62,163 nt of DNA from Marinosulfonomonas sp. (lineage in GTDB: Bacteria; Pseudomonadota; Alphaproteobacteria; Rhodobacterales; Rhodobacteraceae): the NCBI GenBank assembly GCA_026984915.1, contig JALSRG010000040.1, positions 1-62,163 on the forward strand, read 5' to 3'. The position numbers and the translations under genes were made by a program. Of the stretch, positions 1 to 8,560 are shown in pieces (position 1 is the stretch's first letter; each line of letters opens with the position of its first letter). The notes under the pieces were generated by a model. That model was not told the origin of the DNA. It was given only the letters and a program-made list of their open reading frames with translations, and made no database searches.

Positions 1-6
1 GAAGGA

Positions 7-102
7 CGGGATTGGCGCTTCACCTCAACGGCTTGGGGCGCTTGAAAATAGAACCACTATTTCCGGCGCACCCCAAGCCGTTGATATTTCGCGACAATCC
101 CG
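7..102. repeat. Nested inverted repeat upstream of the DUF4153 gene
   Basis: Two concentric inverted repeats lie in the first 102 bases. The outer arms are CGGGATTG (7-14) and CAATCCCG (95-102). The inner arms are TCAACGGCTTGGGG (25-38) and CCCCAAGCCGTTGA (71-84), perfect over 14 bases and extendable by GCGC with one bulged A. Ten unpaired bases lie on each side between the stems. It could be an RNA hairpin, a terminator-like structure of an upstream gene, or a small mobile-element scar. No reading frame here looks real. Confidence 0.6.
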
Positions 103-228
103 CCAGTGGTGCAGGGTTTATAGGTCTACGCCCTAAAATCGAAGAATGCGCGAGAATGGCGGGGAAAGCCTGTAGTCAAATGCAGTTCAACCGGTTAGCC
201 TCTCGGGCAAAAGCCAAGGAGAATCCCG

Positions 229-1998
229 ATGGCAGCAACAGCCGAAACGCGTGTTCCCCTGAACAGGTTAACCCTTGCGGTAACGGGCGGACTGGCCGGA
301 ATTGGCCTGTGGCTGTTTGTCGACAAGCTGAATGATCTGATTGAAAACAAACACCTGTATCTGTTCCTGTTCTCGGCAACGTTCGGCTTTTTTGCAACCT
401 TTCTGGCCATGGCCGGGCCATTGTCATTTCGGCGGGCTGCCATTGCGGCCCTGTCCGTGGCCGGCCTGGCCGCGGCTTTGCTGACCTGGGCCAGCTATCG
501 GTTTGAAAATATCGAGAATTTTCTTGAAACCGTGCATCCCCTTGTTGCGTTTGTGCTTCTTTTGGCACTCCCATTGCCATTTCTGATTGCCGGGCAACGG
601 TCAGATGAGGGCTGGCGCTGCTATCCTGCCCTGTTCAACCATTCCTGGAATATAGTGGTTCGCTATGCTGCGGCCTGGCTTTTTGTGACGGTGTTCTGGG
701 GGGTGGTGATGCTCAGCGTTGCGCTGTTCAACGTGATCGGGCTGAGCATGCTGGAGGACTTTCTGGAGATTGAATATGTGCCTTACGTTTTAACCGGAGT
801 GGTACTGGGGCTGGCGCTGGCGGTGGTGAATGAACTGACGGACTATGTTTCGCCCTATCTTATCTTGCGCCTGCTCAGGCTGTTTCTTCCCGTGGTTCTT
901 GTGGTGGTGGCAATTTTCGTATTTGCCTTGCCTGTGAACGGCATGAACGGTGTGCTTCGCGGTCTTTCGGTTGCATCTGTTCTGTTGGCGATGGCACTTG
1001 GGGCCATAACCCTGATTTCCACCGCTGTTGACCGAACGGATGAAGAGGCCGTGCAGTCCAGGTCCATGCGGCTGATGACACAGGCGCTGGCGCTGTTGCT
1101 GCCGGTTCTGTCTGTCCTGGCCATTGTCGCGATATGGGAGCGGGTAGACCAATACGGCTGGACCCCCGACAGGCTGGCGGCCGGCAGCATTGCGGCTGTC
1201 GTATTTGCCTATTCAATCATTTATGCCTCTGTTGTGATTATGCGCCGAAACTGGATGGCGCGCATTCGCTCGGGCAATATTTACATGGCATTGCTGGTGA
1301 TTTTCGGGGCTGTGCTCTGGCTGACGCCGGCCCTGAACCCGCAGTGGATTTCGACGCGCAGTCAACTGGCCAGATTTACGGCGGGCCAGATCGACGCTTT
1401 GGGCCTTGATATCCAGACCATGGCCCATGATTGGGGCCGGGCAGGCAAGGCCGGGATTGAACGACTGCGGCAAATAAGTGCCAGCGGAAAGCACCCGGCT
1501 CTGGAGGTGATGCTTGAAAGTCTGAATGACCCGGCCAACCGCAGAAATGCCTTGCCGCAGGCTGCTGACAGGTGGAAAAAGCTCCGGCGCCAAATACTGC
1601 AGGTCATGCCGGTTCGCCCGGAAAACGAAATTGATGTGCTGGATGTCCTGGAGCAACTGCCCGGCTTTGAACTGGACCGGATCATGCAGGGATGCAGGAT
1701 GAAGACCCGAAAAGGCAACCCCGGATGTGTGCTGATGCATGCCGATCTGCTGCCGCGTCTTCCGGGCGACGAGGTTGTGCTCTGGGCGCGCGGCCGCCCC
1801 TTTTACGAAAGGGTGTTTGTGCCGGCCGATGGTCTCTACCGTCCTGCCGGCAAGCGCCTGCTGTCTGGTCCCGATCTGTTGGATTTTCAACAGCAATCCG
1901 ACTATATAGATGCGGCAATTTCTGGCCAGATCGGCATAGAACCCGTCCAGTTGAACGGGCTGCGGGTCAAAGAGCGCTTTTTAATTATCACACCCTAA
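229..1998 (+). CDS. DUF4153 family multi-pass membrane protein
   Basis: A 589-residue protein that resembles the DUF4153 family of inner-membrane proteins, whose biochemical role is unknown. Roughly residues 15-400 form a run of about ten hydrophobic segments. The last ~190 residues are hydrophilic and probably soluble, beginning after the segment that carries RSQLARFTAGQIDALGLD. The ATG at 229 has a clear ribosome site (AAGGAG, eight bases upstream). The gene is followed closely by the H-NOX gene on the same strand. The family name rests on overall architecture and remembered similarity; no function is inferred. Confidence 0.75.
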   Translation: MAATAETRVPLNRLTLAVTGGLAGIGLWLFVDKLNDLIENKHLYLFLFSATFGFFATFLAMAGPLSFRRAAIAALSVAGLAAALLTWASYRFENIENFLETVHPLVAFVLLLALPLPFLIAGQRSDEGWRCYPALFNHSWNIVVRYAAAWLFVTVFWGVVMLSVALFNVIGLSMLEDFLEIEYVPYVLTGVVLGLALAVVNELTDYVSPYLILRLLRLFLPVVLVVVAIFVFALPVNGMNGVLRGLSVASVLLAMALGAITLISTAVDRTDEEAVQSRSMRLMTQALALLLPVLSVLAIVAIWERVDQYGWTPDRLAAGSIAAVVFAYSIIYASVVIMRRNWMARIRSGNIYMALLVIFGAVLWLTPALNPQWISTRSQLARFTAGQIDALGLDIQTMAHDWGRAGKAGIERLRQISASGKHPALEVMLESLNDPANRRNALPQAADRWKKLRRQILQVMPVRPENEIDVLDVLEQLPGFELDRIMQGCRMKTRKGNPGCVLMHADLLPRLPGDEVVLWARGRPFYERVFVPADGLYRPAGKRLLSGPDLLDFQQQSDYIDAAISGQIGIEPVQLNGLRVKERFLIITP

Positions 1999-2058
1999 CC
2001 TGTTGGTACTTTGTTAACGCGACGGCAATACGGTTGCATGGCTGAAAGGAAGGATGCC

Positions 2059-2661
2059 ATGCACGGATTGATCAACCGGTCCATTCAATGCTTTGTCTGC
2101 GACAATTATGGCGCGGATGTCTGGGGCGATGTGGTAAGATCTGCGGATCTCGAATTCAGCCAGTTTGAGTCGATGCTGGAGTATGATGACGCCCTGACCT
2201 ACACGGTTCTGGATGGGGTGGCCGCGCGCTTGTCAAAATCGCGTGAAATGCTGCTTGAGGATCTGGGGACATTTTTGATTACCAACCCCAAAGCTCAGGC
2301 GCTGCGCCGTTTGTTGCGGTTCAGCGGTGTGACATTCATCGATTTTTTGCACGCGCTTGATGATCTGCATGATCGCGCGCGTCTGGCAGTGCCCGAACTG
2401 GATCTGCCGAAACTGGAGCTGGTGGGATACCGCGCAACCGGCGGGTTCACGTTGTATTGCCGCTGGCGGCACCCGGGGTTTGGCCATGTTCTGATAGGGG
2501 CCCTGCAGGCCATGGCCGATGACTATGGGGCATTGGTCCTGCTGGAACACCTGGGGGCGGAAGGGTGCTGTGAGCGCATTTCCATCAAGCTGTTGGAGGC
2601 GCGTTTTGCAGAAGGAAACAGTTTCAACCTGTCGTCAGATACTCTGGCAATCACGCAGTAG
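2059..2661 (+). CDS. H-NOX heme nitric-oxide/oxygen-binding sensor
   Basis: A 200-residue H-NOX (HNOB) domain protein, expected to bind heme and sense NO in the cytoplasm. The start MHGLINRSIQ is typical, and the ATG at 2059 has AAGGA seven bases upstream, so two upstream in-frame starts were not used. The proximal heme ligand is probably His104 in DDLHDRARLAVP. The usual YxSxR heme-propionate motif appears as Y133-C-R-W-R137, with Arg in place of Ser. Thirteen bases separate it from the GGDEF gene downstream, the usual H-NOX/cyclase pairing, so it probably modulates that enzyme. Confidence 0.88.
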   Translation: MHGLINRSIQCFVCDNYGADVWGDVVRSADLEFSQFESMLEYDDALTYTVLDGVAARLSKSREMLLEDLGTFLITNPKAQALRRLLRFSGVTFIDFLHALDDLHDRARLAVPELDLPKLELVGYRATGGFTLYCRWRHPGFGHVLIGALQAMADDYGALVLLEHLGAEGCCERISIKLLEARFAEGNSFNLSSDTLAITQ

Positions 2662-2674
2662 AAAGTAGTGGGCC

Positions 2675-3742
2675 ATGCAAGACGCAAAGAGAACGGAACC
2701 GATCACGCTCAGCCATGAGGCGCTGACCCGACTGCTGCCAATGCATGTGGTGGTGGACCCGGAAGGGACCATTACCCAGGTCGGGGCGACCGTATACAAA
2801 CTCTGCCCGGATTGTGTTTTTGTCGGCGAAAACTTTTTTGCGGTGTTTGACGTGCGCCGCCCCTATGGCATTCATTCGGTCGCGGGGTTGATACATACCC
2901 AGGGCGCAAAGCTGCACCTGAAAATGCGTCCGCAGGAATCGGGCCCTGAGCGGGAAATCCCCCTGAAAGGCGTGGTTTCCGATCTTTGTGACGGCAGCGT
3001 GCTGGTCAATCTTTCTTTTGGCATCTCAATTGTCGAAGCCGTAGGAACACTGGGGCTGAATGCTTCGGATTTTGCCCAGACGGATCTGGCGGTGGAAATG
3101 CTGTTTCTGGTGGAAGCAAAATCAGCGGCGATGGAGGCCTCGCGCAAATTGAACACCCGCCTCCAGGGAGCCCGGATCGCCGCGGAAGAACAGGCCTTCA
3201 CCGATACCCTGACCGGGTTGAAGAACCGGCGGGCGGCTGACCATGTGCTGGAACGTTTCGTCGAGGCTGAGCGGAAGTTCGGGCTGATGCATCTCGATCT
3301 GGATTATTTCAAGGCGGTGAATGATACACTGGGGCACGCGGCCGGCGACCATGTATTGCAGGAAGTGGCGAAAGTTCTGGTCGATGAAACCCGGTCCGAG
3401 GATCTTGTTGCCCGCGTTGGCGGAGACGAGTTCATTTTGCTGATCAGCGGCATTACAGACATTGACCGACTGAATGATGTGGCCGGGCGGATTATTTCGC
3501 GGCTGGAAACCCCAATTCCCTTTAACGGAGAGGTCTGCAGAATCTCTGCCAGTATTGGCACCACGGTTTCGGATTATTACGAACAGCCTGATATGGAAAC
3601 GATGATGAAAGACGCTGATCTGGCGCTGTATGCCTCAAAACACAAGGGCCGGGCCTGTTATACGGTTTTCTCCAAAAGCCTGTTACGTAACGGCATTTTC
3701 AGCACGAATGAACAGGCGGGAGATTCGATCTATCCGGCCTGA
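2675..3742 (+). CDS. HNOBA-GGDEF diguanylate cyclase
   Basis: A 355-residue protein with an N-terminal HNOB-associated (HNOBA) region at about residues 15-140, a short coiled linker, and a C-terminal GGDEF domain at about 180-340. The catalytic motif is intact (RVGGDEFILL), and an RSED allosteric I-site lies five residues before it, so active and product-inhibited c-di-GMP synthesis is expected. It is co-transcribed with the H-NOX gene upstream; in such pairs the NO-bound H-NOX controls cyclase activity. No EAL domain is present, so it should be synthetic only. The start is preceded by a weak ribosome site. Confidence 0.88.
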   Translation: MQDAKRTEPITLSHEALTRLLPMHVVVDPEGTITQVGATVYKLCPDCVFVGENFFAVFDVRRPYGIHSVAGLIHTQGAKLHLKMRPQESGPEREIPLKGVVSDLCDGSVLVNLSFGISIVEAVGTLGLNASDFAQTDLAVEMLFLVEAKSAAMEASRKLNTRLQGARIAAEEQAFTDTLTGLKNRRAADHVLERFVEAERKFGLMHLDLDYFKAVNDTLGHAAGDHVLQEVAKVLVDETRSEDLVARVGGDEFILLISGITDIDRLNDVAGRIISRLETPIPFNGEVCRISASIGTTVSDYYEQPDMETMMKDADLALYASKHKGRACYTVFSKSLLRNGIFSTNEQAGDSIYPA

Positions 3743-3803
3743 CCGATGCGCGTATCGGGATGAGGCTAGCACATTTATAAATATTATCAATATGTTAACT
3801 ATT

Positions 3804-3860
3804 CCACTTCCCAAAAATCGGGAAAGTGGGAGGGCGCGGAAACCACATGTTTCGCGCGCC
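3804..3860 (+). terminator. Tandem hairpins after the cyclase gene
   Basis: Two adjacent hairpins follow the cyclase gene: CCACTTCCC/GGGAAAGTGG (3804-3829, one bulge) and GGCGCGGAAAC/GTTTCGCGCGCC (3833-3860, one bulge). No clear T run follows either stem, so they may end transcription weakly or protect the 3' end. The rest of the gap shows nothing. Confidence 0.4.
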
Positions 3861-3966
3861 TTGATGCCCCCATGATCTGATCCGCAAGAAAATTGACGAG
3901 TTTCAGCCTTTTTTTGGCCGTTTTCCATTGGCAAATACCCGGTGGGGCAAAACAAAGGTGAGTTCG

Positions 3967-4122
3967 ATGAACTGGATTCTTGAAGTGACGTTTTTTCAAT
4001 TGGCAATGAGCTTTCTGACCTTGTTTGCCATTCGTGAATCGATGATCATGTTTCTTCCTGATGAGATCGCCGGACCTGGTGGCTGGCTGATCGACACCGG
4101 CTACGAAGCCTGGGAAGACTAG
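3967..4122 (+). CDS. Small single-span hypothetical protein (51 aa)
   Basis: A 51-residue reading frame starting MNWILEVTFFQLAMSF with GGTGAG about six bases upstream of the ATG. Residues ~3-30 are hydrophobic enough for one membrane span, and the tail is acidic (TGYEAWED). A perfect-stem terminator follows about 90 bases downstream, which supports a real short transcript. I do not recognise the family. It might be a Rhodobacterales-specific small membrane protein. A longer in-frame start at 3928 has no ribosome site. Confidence 0.55.
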   Translation: MNWILEVTFFQLAMSFLTLFAIRESMIMFLPDEIAGPGGWLIDTGYEAWED

Positions 4123-4210
4123 GGGCAGGACCCATTAATACCTGCGCCGTTGGTTTGACAGATTTTTCTTCTGACCAGGCACAAACCGATGGAATAGTCG
4201 CGCATCGTCG

Positions 4211-4240
4211 GGAAAACCTTCCTCCAGAAGGTTTTCCTTT
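4211..4240 (+). terminator. Rho-independent terminator
   Basis: A perfect ten-base stem GGAAAACCTT / AAGGTTTTCC with a seven-base loop, followed by TTT. It closes the small gene upstream and sits between it and the convergent PopZ-like gene, for which it may also serve. The remaining bases between 4123 and 4368 show no gene. Confidence 0.7.
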
Positions 4241-4368
4241 CCGTTTCATTTCAGGATATCAGGCTGCGATTCCGCGCGAAAATCTGCCAAATCCAAGCCA
4301 ATTGAATTCACTGGTCCTGCCGGGCAAACAGCCGGCAGATTGGACGCGACACGCCCTGATCATACGCC

Positions 4369-5349
4369 CTAATCAAATGTCTGGCTGTCCAGCGCGCGAT
4401 GGATTTCCCGCCGCACGAGTTTTCGAACATTGCGTGTTATGCGCAGGCCCAGGGTCCCCTGCAATTCTTCATGGACGACTTTTCTGATGATATCGCGCAG
4501 CGTTTCATCGTCAATTTCAGGTGCTGATCTTGACCTGGTGCCAAGAATGAGAACCTCCTTTTCCGAGGAGCGGGAAGCTTCGGAAGCGGAATGCGAAAAT
4601 TCGGGGGTGTCGTCTGGGGCCGCCTTTTTGTCCGCCTCAGGCGCGCCCAGATTTTGCTGCGGCGATGTAACCTGCGCGCCAGTTTCCAGCGGGTCTGTTG
4701 CAGATTCTGCGCCGGCATCTTGCCGATTTTGCGCGGGTTCCGGTTTGGCCTCGGCCGGGTTGAAATGATGTCCGGGCAACGGGACCTTGGTTGCGGCTTC
4801 CTGCGCGGGGTCTTCGCTCCCGTCCGGTTCCCATTCGGTATCCTGTTCCCCGATGATGGCTTCAAGCTCGAGGATGGTTTGCTCCAACTGCCCGAGCGAA
4901 AGCGCTTGCTGGTGCGTTTCCGTTCCTATTGTATCGCCCAAACCGTCCTCTTCTTCTTCAAGGTTCGTCTGGTCTGTCGTTGAGGCAATGGACCCCTTGG
5001 AAGGTGTATTTCTGTTTATAATGATCTCATCCTGCTCGGTTGGCATCAGCCTGTACACCGGAAGCGATTCCTGCCTGGTTGCGGGATCGTGCATTTTATC
5101 CGAGGGATCCTTGTTTTCAGATGCCGATCCTTCGAGAGCCCCATGTCTTGGAACAAGTCGTGCAACAGTAGTGCGCTGGCCCATCATGTCCCGATCCAGA
5201 ACGCGCAGATCCGGTGTCAGGACCAGCGTATCCTGCGCATCGGCACGCGGCGCCGGATCTGGCCCGGCTGGCCGGATGTCCTGAGAGACAAGACGCCTTA
5301 TAGAAGAAAGAACGTCTTCGATTTCGGCGGTATTTACGGGTTCTTGCAT
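4369..5349 (-). CDS. DUF2497/PopZ-like acidic scaffold protein
   Basis: A 326-residue protein with an N-terminal helix AEIEDVLSSIRRLVSQD, which resembles the N-terminal segment of DUF2497/PopZ proteins (EEILASIRRIIS type). A long acidic, Pro/Glu/Ala-rich low-complexity middle follows, then a conserved basic helical C terminus (LRITRNVRKLVRREIHRAL). PopZ-type proteins form polar condensates in alphaproteobacteria; that role is inferred from architecture only. The start at 5349 has AGGAA upstream, and an in-frame start at 5394 does not. It lies downstream of tolC on the same strand, a gene order common in Rhodobacterales. Confidence 0.65.
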   Translation of the reverse strand: MQEPVNTAEIEDVLSSIRRLVSQDIRPAGPDPAPRADAQDTLVLTPDLRVLDRDMMGQRTTVARLVPRHGALEGSASENKDPSDKMHDPATRQESLPVYRLMPTEQDEIIINRNTPSKGSIASTTDQTNLEEEEDGLGDTIGTETHQQALSLGQLEQTILELEAIIGEQDTEWEPDGSEDPAQEAATKVPLPGHHFNPAEAKPEPAQNRQDAGAESATDPLETGAQVTSPQQNLGAPEADKKAAPDDTPEFSHSASEASRSSEKEVLILGTRSRSAPEIDDETLRDIIRKVVHEELQGTLGLRITRNVRKLVRREIHRALDSQTFD

Positions 5350-5436
5350 GGTCGTTCCTGCTCGTTCTTTTTCGGGATCATACCCTGATGACAAGCGTCA
5401 CACAACATATAGCAAGAACTCTGTTGTTCGCCGGTG

Positions 5437-6804
5437 CTACTTTCCCAATGCCCGCATGACCGCATCCAGCCTTTTGCCGCGCGCGCTGGTCGCAGGGGCA
5501 CGGCGCACGGCGTTATAATAGGCGGCCGGGTCGTAGGTCTTGATCCCGAGTTTCAGGTGATCCACTGTCAACAGCCCCATCGCCGACAACAGGCTGTATG
5601 CGGCAATATATTCGTCGGTGATGGCCGAAACCCGGTTGGCCTGCGCGTCGAGAAGCTCCTGCTCGGCATCAAGGACATCCAACGTTGTCCTGGCACCAAG
5701 AGTCGCCTCTTCCTTGACGCCGCGAAAGGCAACCCGTGCCGCGCGAATTTGCTGATTGCTGGCCACCAGAGTTGCGCGGGCAACCTGAAGACGCGCCCAG
5801 GCATTTCCGACACCCTGGCTGACATTCAGCCCAACAGTATGTAACCCGGCCCGCACGGCATCGCGACGCGCCAGTGCCTGTCTGTAAATGGCGCTCAGCT
5901 TGCCGCCCTGATAAATCGGCCCGCCCAGTTGCAGCCCCAACGAGGAGGAATCATTGCGGTTCTGATCAATGGCAACCCGGCCATTCAGAGTGAGTCGCGG
6001 CTTCATGGCTGCTGCCGCGCGTGCGGCGCCCAGATCAGCCGCTGCGACCTCATGTTTCGTGCGCTTTACCAGCGGGTGCTCGGTCAGGGCAATTGATCTG
6101 GCCGTCGCCAGATTTTTCGCGGTTCTTGGCACCCTGGGAGGCGATTTCAGTGATTTTGGAAACCTTCCGACGGCAACCTTGTATTCTTCTCGGGAGGCTG
6201 CCAGCGCACCTTGCGCCGCCGCCAGCCCCGCACGCGCCTGCGCCAGCCGCGATTCGGCCAGGGAAACATCGGTCCGGGTCACCTCGCCCACTTCGAAACG
6301 GTCCTTTGCGGCACGCAACTGCTGGCCGATGACGCGGACGTTGTTCTGGCGCAGCGCAACCACCTCGGCATCCCGGCGGACATTCATATAGGCGGTTACA
6401 GCGCGCAAAAGGACCTGTTGTTCGATGTCGATCAGCCCCTCACGTGTTGCCAGAACGGTTTCCTTCATCGCTTCGACGGCCAGTTTCGAGCCGCCGCCAT
6501 CATACAAAAGCCATTCGGCCGACAGGCCGAGGCTGCCGGTAACCCTGTCGCCGGTCGGATCCCGTATCGGCTCGGAATAAGTGGCGTTCGCGAAATAGTT
6601 CAGAACAGGCCGAAGCGTGGCAACAGCCTGTGCAACATCTTCATCCGCAGCCCTCAGCAGGGCGCGGTTCTGATCCAGAAGGCCACTGTTTTTGTAAGCC
6701 GAGATAAGGGCGTCGGTCAGGGTCTCCGCCCAAACGGCCGGAGCGGCCATCAACGATACAACCAATGTCCATATGGCAAGTGTTCTCGTCATAACTCGCG
6801 CCAT
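5437..6804 (-). CDS. tolC: TolC family outer-membrane efflux protein
   Basis: A 455-residue TolC-family protein: a signal peptide (residues ~1-26, cleavage near AVWA-ET), then the two structural repeats of an outer-membrane factor with long coiled-coil helices (around 120-200 and 330-410). TolC trimers form the outer-membrane exit duct for type I secretion and RND/MFS efflux; no inner-membrane partner is encoded here. GAGGAAAG precedes the ATG at 6804. It lies downstream of pcm on the same strand and upstream of the PopZ-like gene. The C-terminal tail beyond the barrel is short. Confidence 0.9.
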   Translation of the reverse strand: MARVMTRTLAIWTLVVSLMAAPAVWAETLTDALISAYKNSGLLDQNRALLRAADEDVAQAVATLRPVLNYFANATYSEPIRDPTGDRVTGSLGLSAEWLLYDGGGSKLAVEAMKETVLATREGLIDIEQQVLLRAVTAYMNVRRDAEVVALRQNNVRVIGQQLRAAKDRFEVGEVTRTDVSLAESRLAQARAGLAAAQGALAASREEYKVAVGRFPKSLKSPPRVPRTAKNLATARSIALTEHPLVKRTKHEVAAADLGAARAAAAMKPRLTLNGRVAIDQNRNDSSSLGLQLGGPIYQGGKLSAIYRQALARRDAVRAGLHTVGLNVSQGVGNAWARLQVARATLVASNQQIRAARVAFRGVKEEATLGARTTLDVLDAEQELLDAQANRVSAITDEYIAAYSLLSAMGLLTVDHLKLGIKTYDPAAYYNAVRRAPATSARGKRLDAVMRALGK

Positions 6805-6891
6805 TTTTTCTTTCCTCGCTTAAGGCCAATCGGCAAATGGTTCAGATCAGGCCGCTTTCCTCGTGTTAACTTTCGAACGTAACCCTGCGCC

Positions 6892-7545
6892 CTATAACAT
6901 AAATTCCATTTTTTTTCTAAACTCTTTTAGCACTGGCGCGGATGCATTGAAAGCAAAACGCCAGGTAATCTCTCCGTCCAGTTTCAAACCGACTTTGGCT
7001 TCGCCCAGATTGCCTGTCATGAAGAGGCAGCCAATACGGCCGCCATCCTTCAGCTGATCGGCGATCGCTTGCGGCAGGCATTCAATGGCACCCTCTATGA
7101 CGATCACGTCATATGGCCCGTGTTTTGCAGCCCCCTCGGACAGGCTTCCTTCTATGACAGCCACATTGTCAACATCGTTGGCCGACAAGAGGGACTGCGC
7201 TTCCGCCGCCATCCCCGGAATCTCTTCGACGGCCACCACGGCCTCTGCCAGGCGAGCGATAATCGCGGACGAGTATCCCAGCCCGCAGCCCAGATCCAGA
7301 ACCAGCTCATCAGGCTGAATGTCCAGAGCATCCAGCAGCTTGGCAAATGTTCTTGGGGCCAGAATAACCCGGTTGTCAGCAATTTCGATGTCGTCGCCCG
7401 CATAGGCCGCAGCCCGTTTTCCCTCTGGCACGTATTTCTCGCGGGGAACGTCCAGCATGGCCTGAATAATGGGGTATTTGGTCACATCTGACGGGCGAAT
7501 CTGAGTGTCAACCATCATGGTGCGAAGCGTGTTGAAATCGGGCAT
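6892..7545 (-). CDS. pcm: Protein-L-isoaspartate O-methyltransferase
   Basis: A 217-residue SAM-dependent methyltransferase of the Pcm family, which methylates isoaspartyl residues in damaged proteins. The SAM-binding glycine motif is visible as VLDLGCGLGYSSAIIARLA, with the second acidic strand VVAVEEIPGM. The N terminus (MPDFNTLRTMMVDTQIRPSDV) matches the alphaproteobacterial Pcm subgroup and fixes the start at 7545; the frame runs further upstream without support. It is first in the pcm-tolC-PopZ-like set. The C terminus resembles the subgroup in which repair activity has not always been shown, so a broader methyltransferase role is possible. Confidence 0.85.
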   Translation of the reverse strand: MPDFNTLRTMMVDTQIRPSDVTKYPIIQAMLDVPREKYVPEGKRAAAYAGDDIEIADNRVILAPRTFAKLLDALDIQPDELVLDLGCGLGYSSAIIARLAEAVVAVEEIPGMAAEAQSLLSANDVDNVAVIEGSLSEGAAKHGPYDVIVIEGAIECLPQAIADQLKDGGRIGCLFMTGNLGEAKVGLKLDGEITWRFAFNASAPVLKEFRKKMEFML

Positions 7546-7677
7546 TGGCAAATCTCGTCTTGCTGTGGATCTGTTTGCACCTGTCTTGACACAGACGGGG
7601 TACAACAGCAACCTGTTGCATTGTCCCATTAGCGGCTTGCATGGCGAAAAACCTTGGGTTACACCGCCGTTGGCTTC

Positions 7678-7751
7678 GGCGAGTTGGCGGAGTGGTTACG
7701 CAGCGGATTGCAAATCCGTGTACACCGGTTCGATTCCGGTACTCGCCTCCA
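7678..7751 (+). tRNA. tRNA-Cys (GCA)
   Basis: A 74-base cloverleaf with acceptor stem GGCGAGT/ACTCGCC, discriminator T, and an encoded CCA end. The anticodon loop TTGCAAA carries GCA. The T-loop is GTTCGATTC. It is the boundary between the core genes on the left and the integrase remnant that follows within 70 bases. Confidence 0.96.
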
Positions 7752-7819
7752 GACTTTTCAATGACTTGCGTCATTTTCTTTCTCCCTCGGCTCAATTTTT
7801 GAAACAAGCGTTGAAACTT

Positions 7820-8317
7820 TCATGTTTTCTTCTTGTTCTGTTCAAACTGGTTTCGAGCGTCTTGCGCCCGTGTCGCAAGCTCCCGCTGCCTTATCCGCCC
7901 GCCATACTTTTTCAGCATCTCAACACCAGAATGACCCGTGACGGCTTTGACCATCTCGTCGTTACACCCTGATTGATACAATTCGATGGTCGCATTCTTG
8001 CGCAACCCGTGGGTGACGTAGCTGGCCGCGTCAGCATGATTCATCTTCATCTTAACTTTGCGCATTTCTTCTGCAATGGTGCGATAGCTGACGGGACGGC
8101 CAGCCCTGTCGGTGATAACCGTCAGACCGTTTTTCTCAATAGTCGCTAAATAAGCCTTGAGCCGATCCGTCAGCGGTATCCACAAGGGCTTGCCCGTCTT
8201 ACCCTGAGTGAAGTCAAAAGCTCCATCTTTGATATGACCCCAGCGGATTTTTAGAACGTCCCCGATCCGCTGGCCGGTCCCAAGGCATAGCTCATAAACC
8301 AGGCCACCGTGCGGGGC
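7820..8317 (-). pseudogene. Tyrosine-recombinase (phage/island integrase) remnant
   Basis: The C-terminal catalytic half of a tyrosine recombinase, about 165 residues without an N-terminal or core-binding domain. The catalytic set is visible: Arg in LGTGQRIGDVL, HGLRKNA (His-x-x-Arg), TGHS (second His), and a Tyr in MLKKYGG. The first ATG inside the frame is at 8185, but homology continues upstream to about 8317, where it collides with the opposite-strand NlpC/P60 fragment. It points at the 3' side of tRNA-Cys, the usual arrangement for an integrase using a tRNA attachment site. Without its N-terminal half it should be inactive. Confidence 0.85.
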
Positions 8318-8527
8318 GTCGGCTGTGACTGTCTCGGCCTGCTACGCGGTGTCTGGCGCGAGTTTGTCGGACCGGAACCAATGCCAGTGCTACCCTATTC
8401 CCGCGACTGGGGCGAGACGGGGCCGGTCGAGGTACTGGCCGGGGCCGCCCGTGCGGCAATGATCGAGCTGGATATCGCTGACGCCCGGACCGGTGGCGTC
8501 ATCCTGTTCCGGATGCGTGCACCTTAG
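8300..8527 (+). pseudogene. GTA/phage-type NlpC/P60 cell-wall peptidase fragment
   Basis: A ~75-residue fragment of the NlpC/P60 peptidase found at the tail end of Rhodobacterales gene-transfer-agent and related phage clusters. The catalytic-Cys block GVGCDCLGLLRGVWREF is intact, and homology starts at about QATVRG just before the GTG at 8309. The N-terminal ~20 residues and everything after FRMRAP are missing, including the catalytic His region. No other GTA tail genes are in the window, so this piece was displaced during rearrangement at the integrase remnant. Confidence 0.75.
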
Positions 8528-8560
8528 CTCGCTGCCCGGGTTCCTGGGGCCACTTTACCT

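Noticed and set aside
6211-6882. A 223-codon open frame opposite tolC
   Set aside because: It is an antisense shadow of the tolC coding sequence with no ribosome site and no recognisable domain.
7505-7972. A 155-codon open frame on the plus strand covering the tRNA-Cys
   Set aside because: It runs through the tRNA and the antisense of both pcm and the integrase remnant, and its product resembles nothing.
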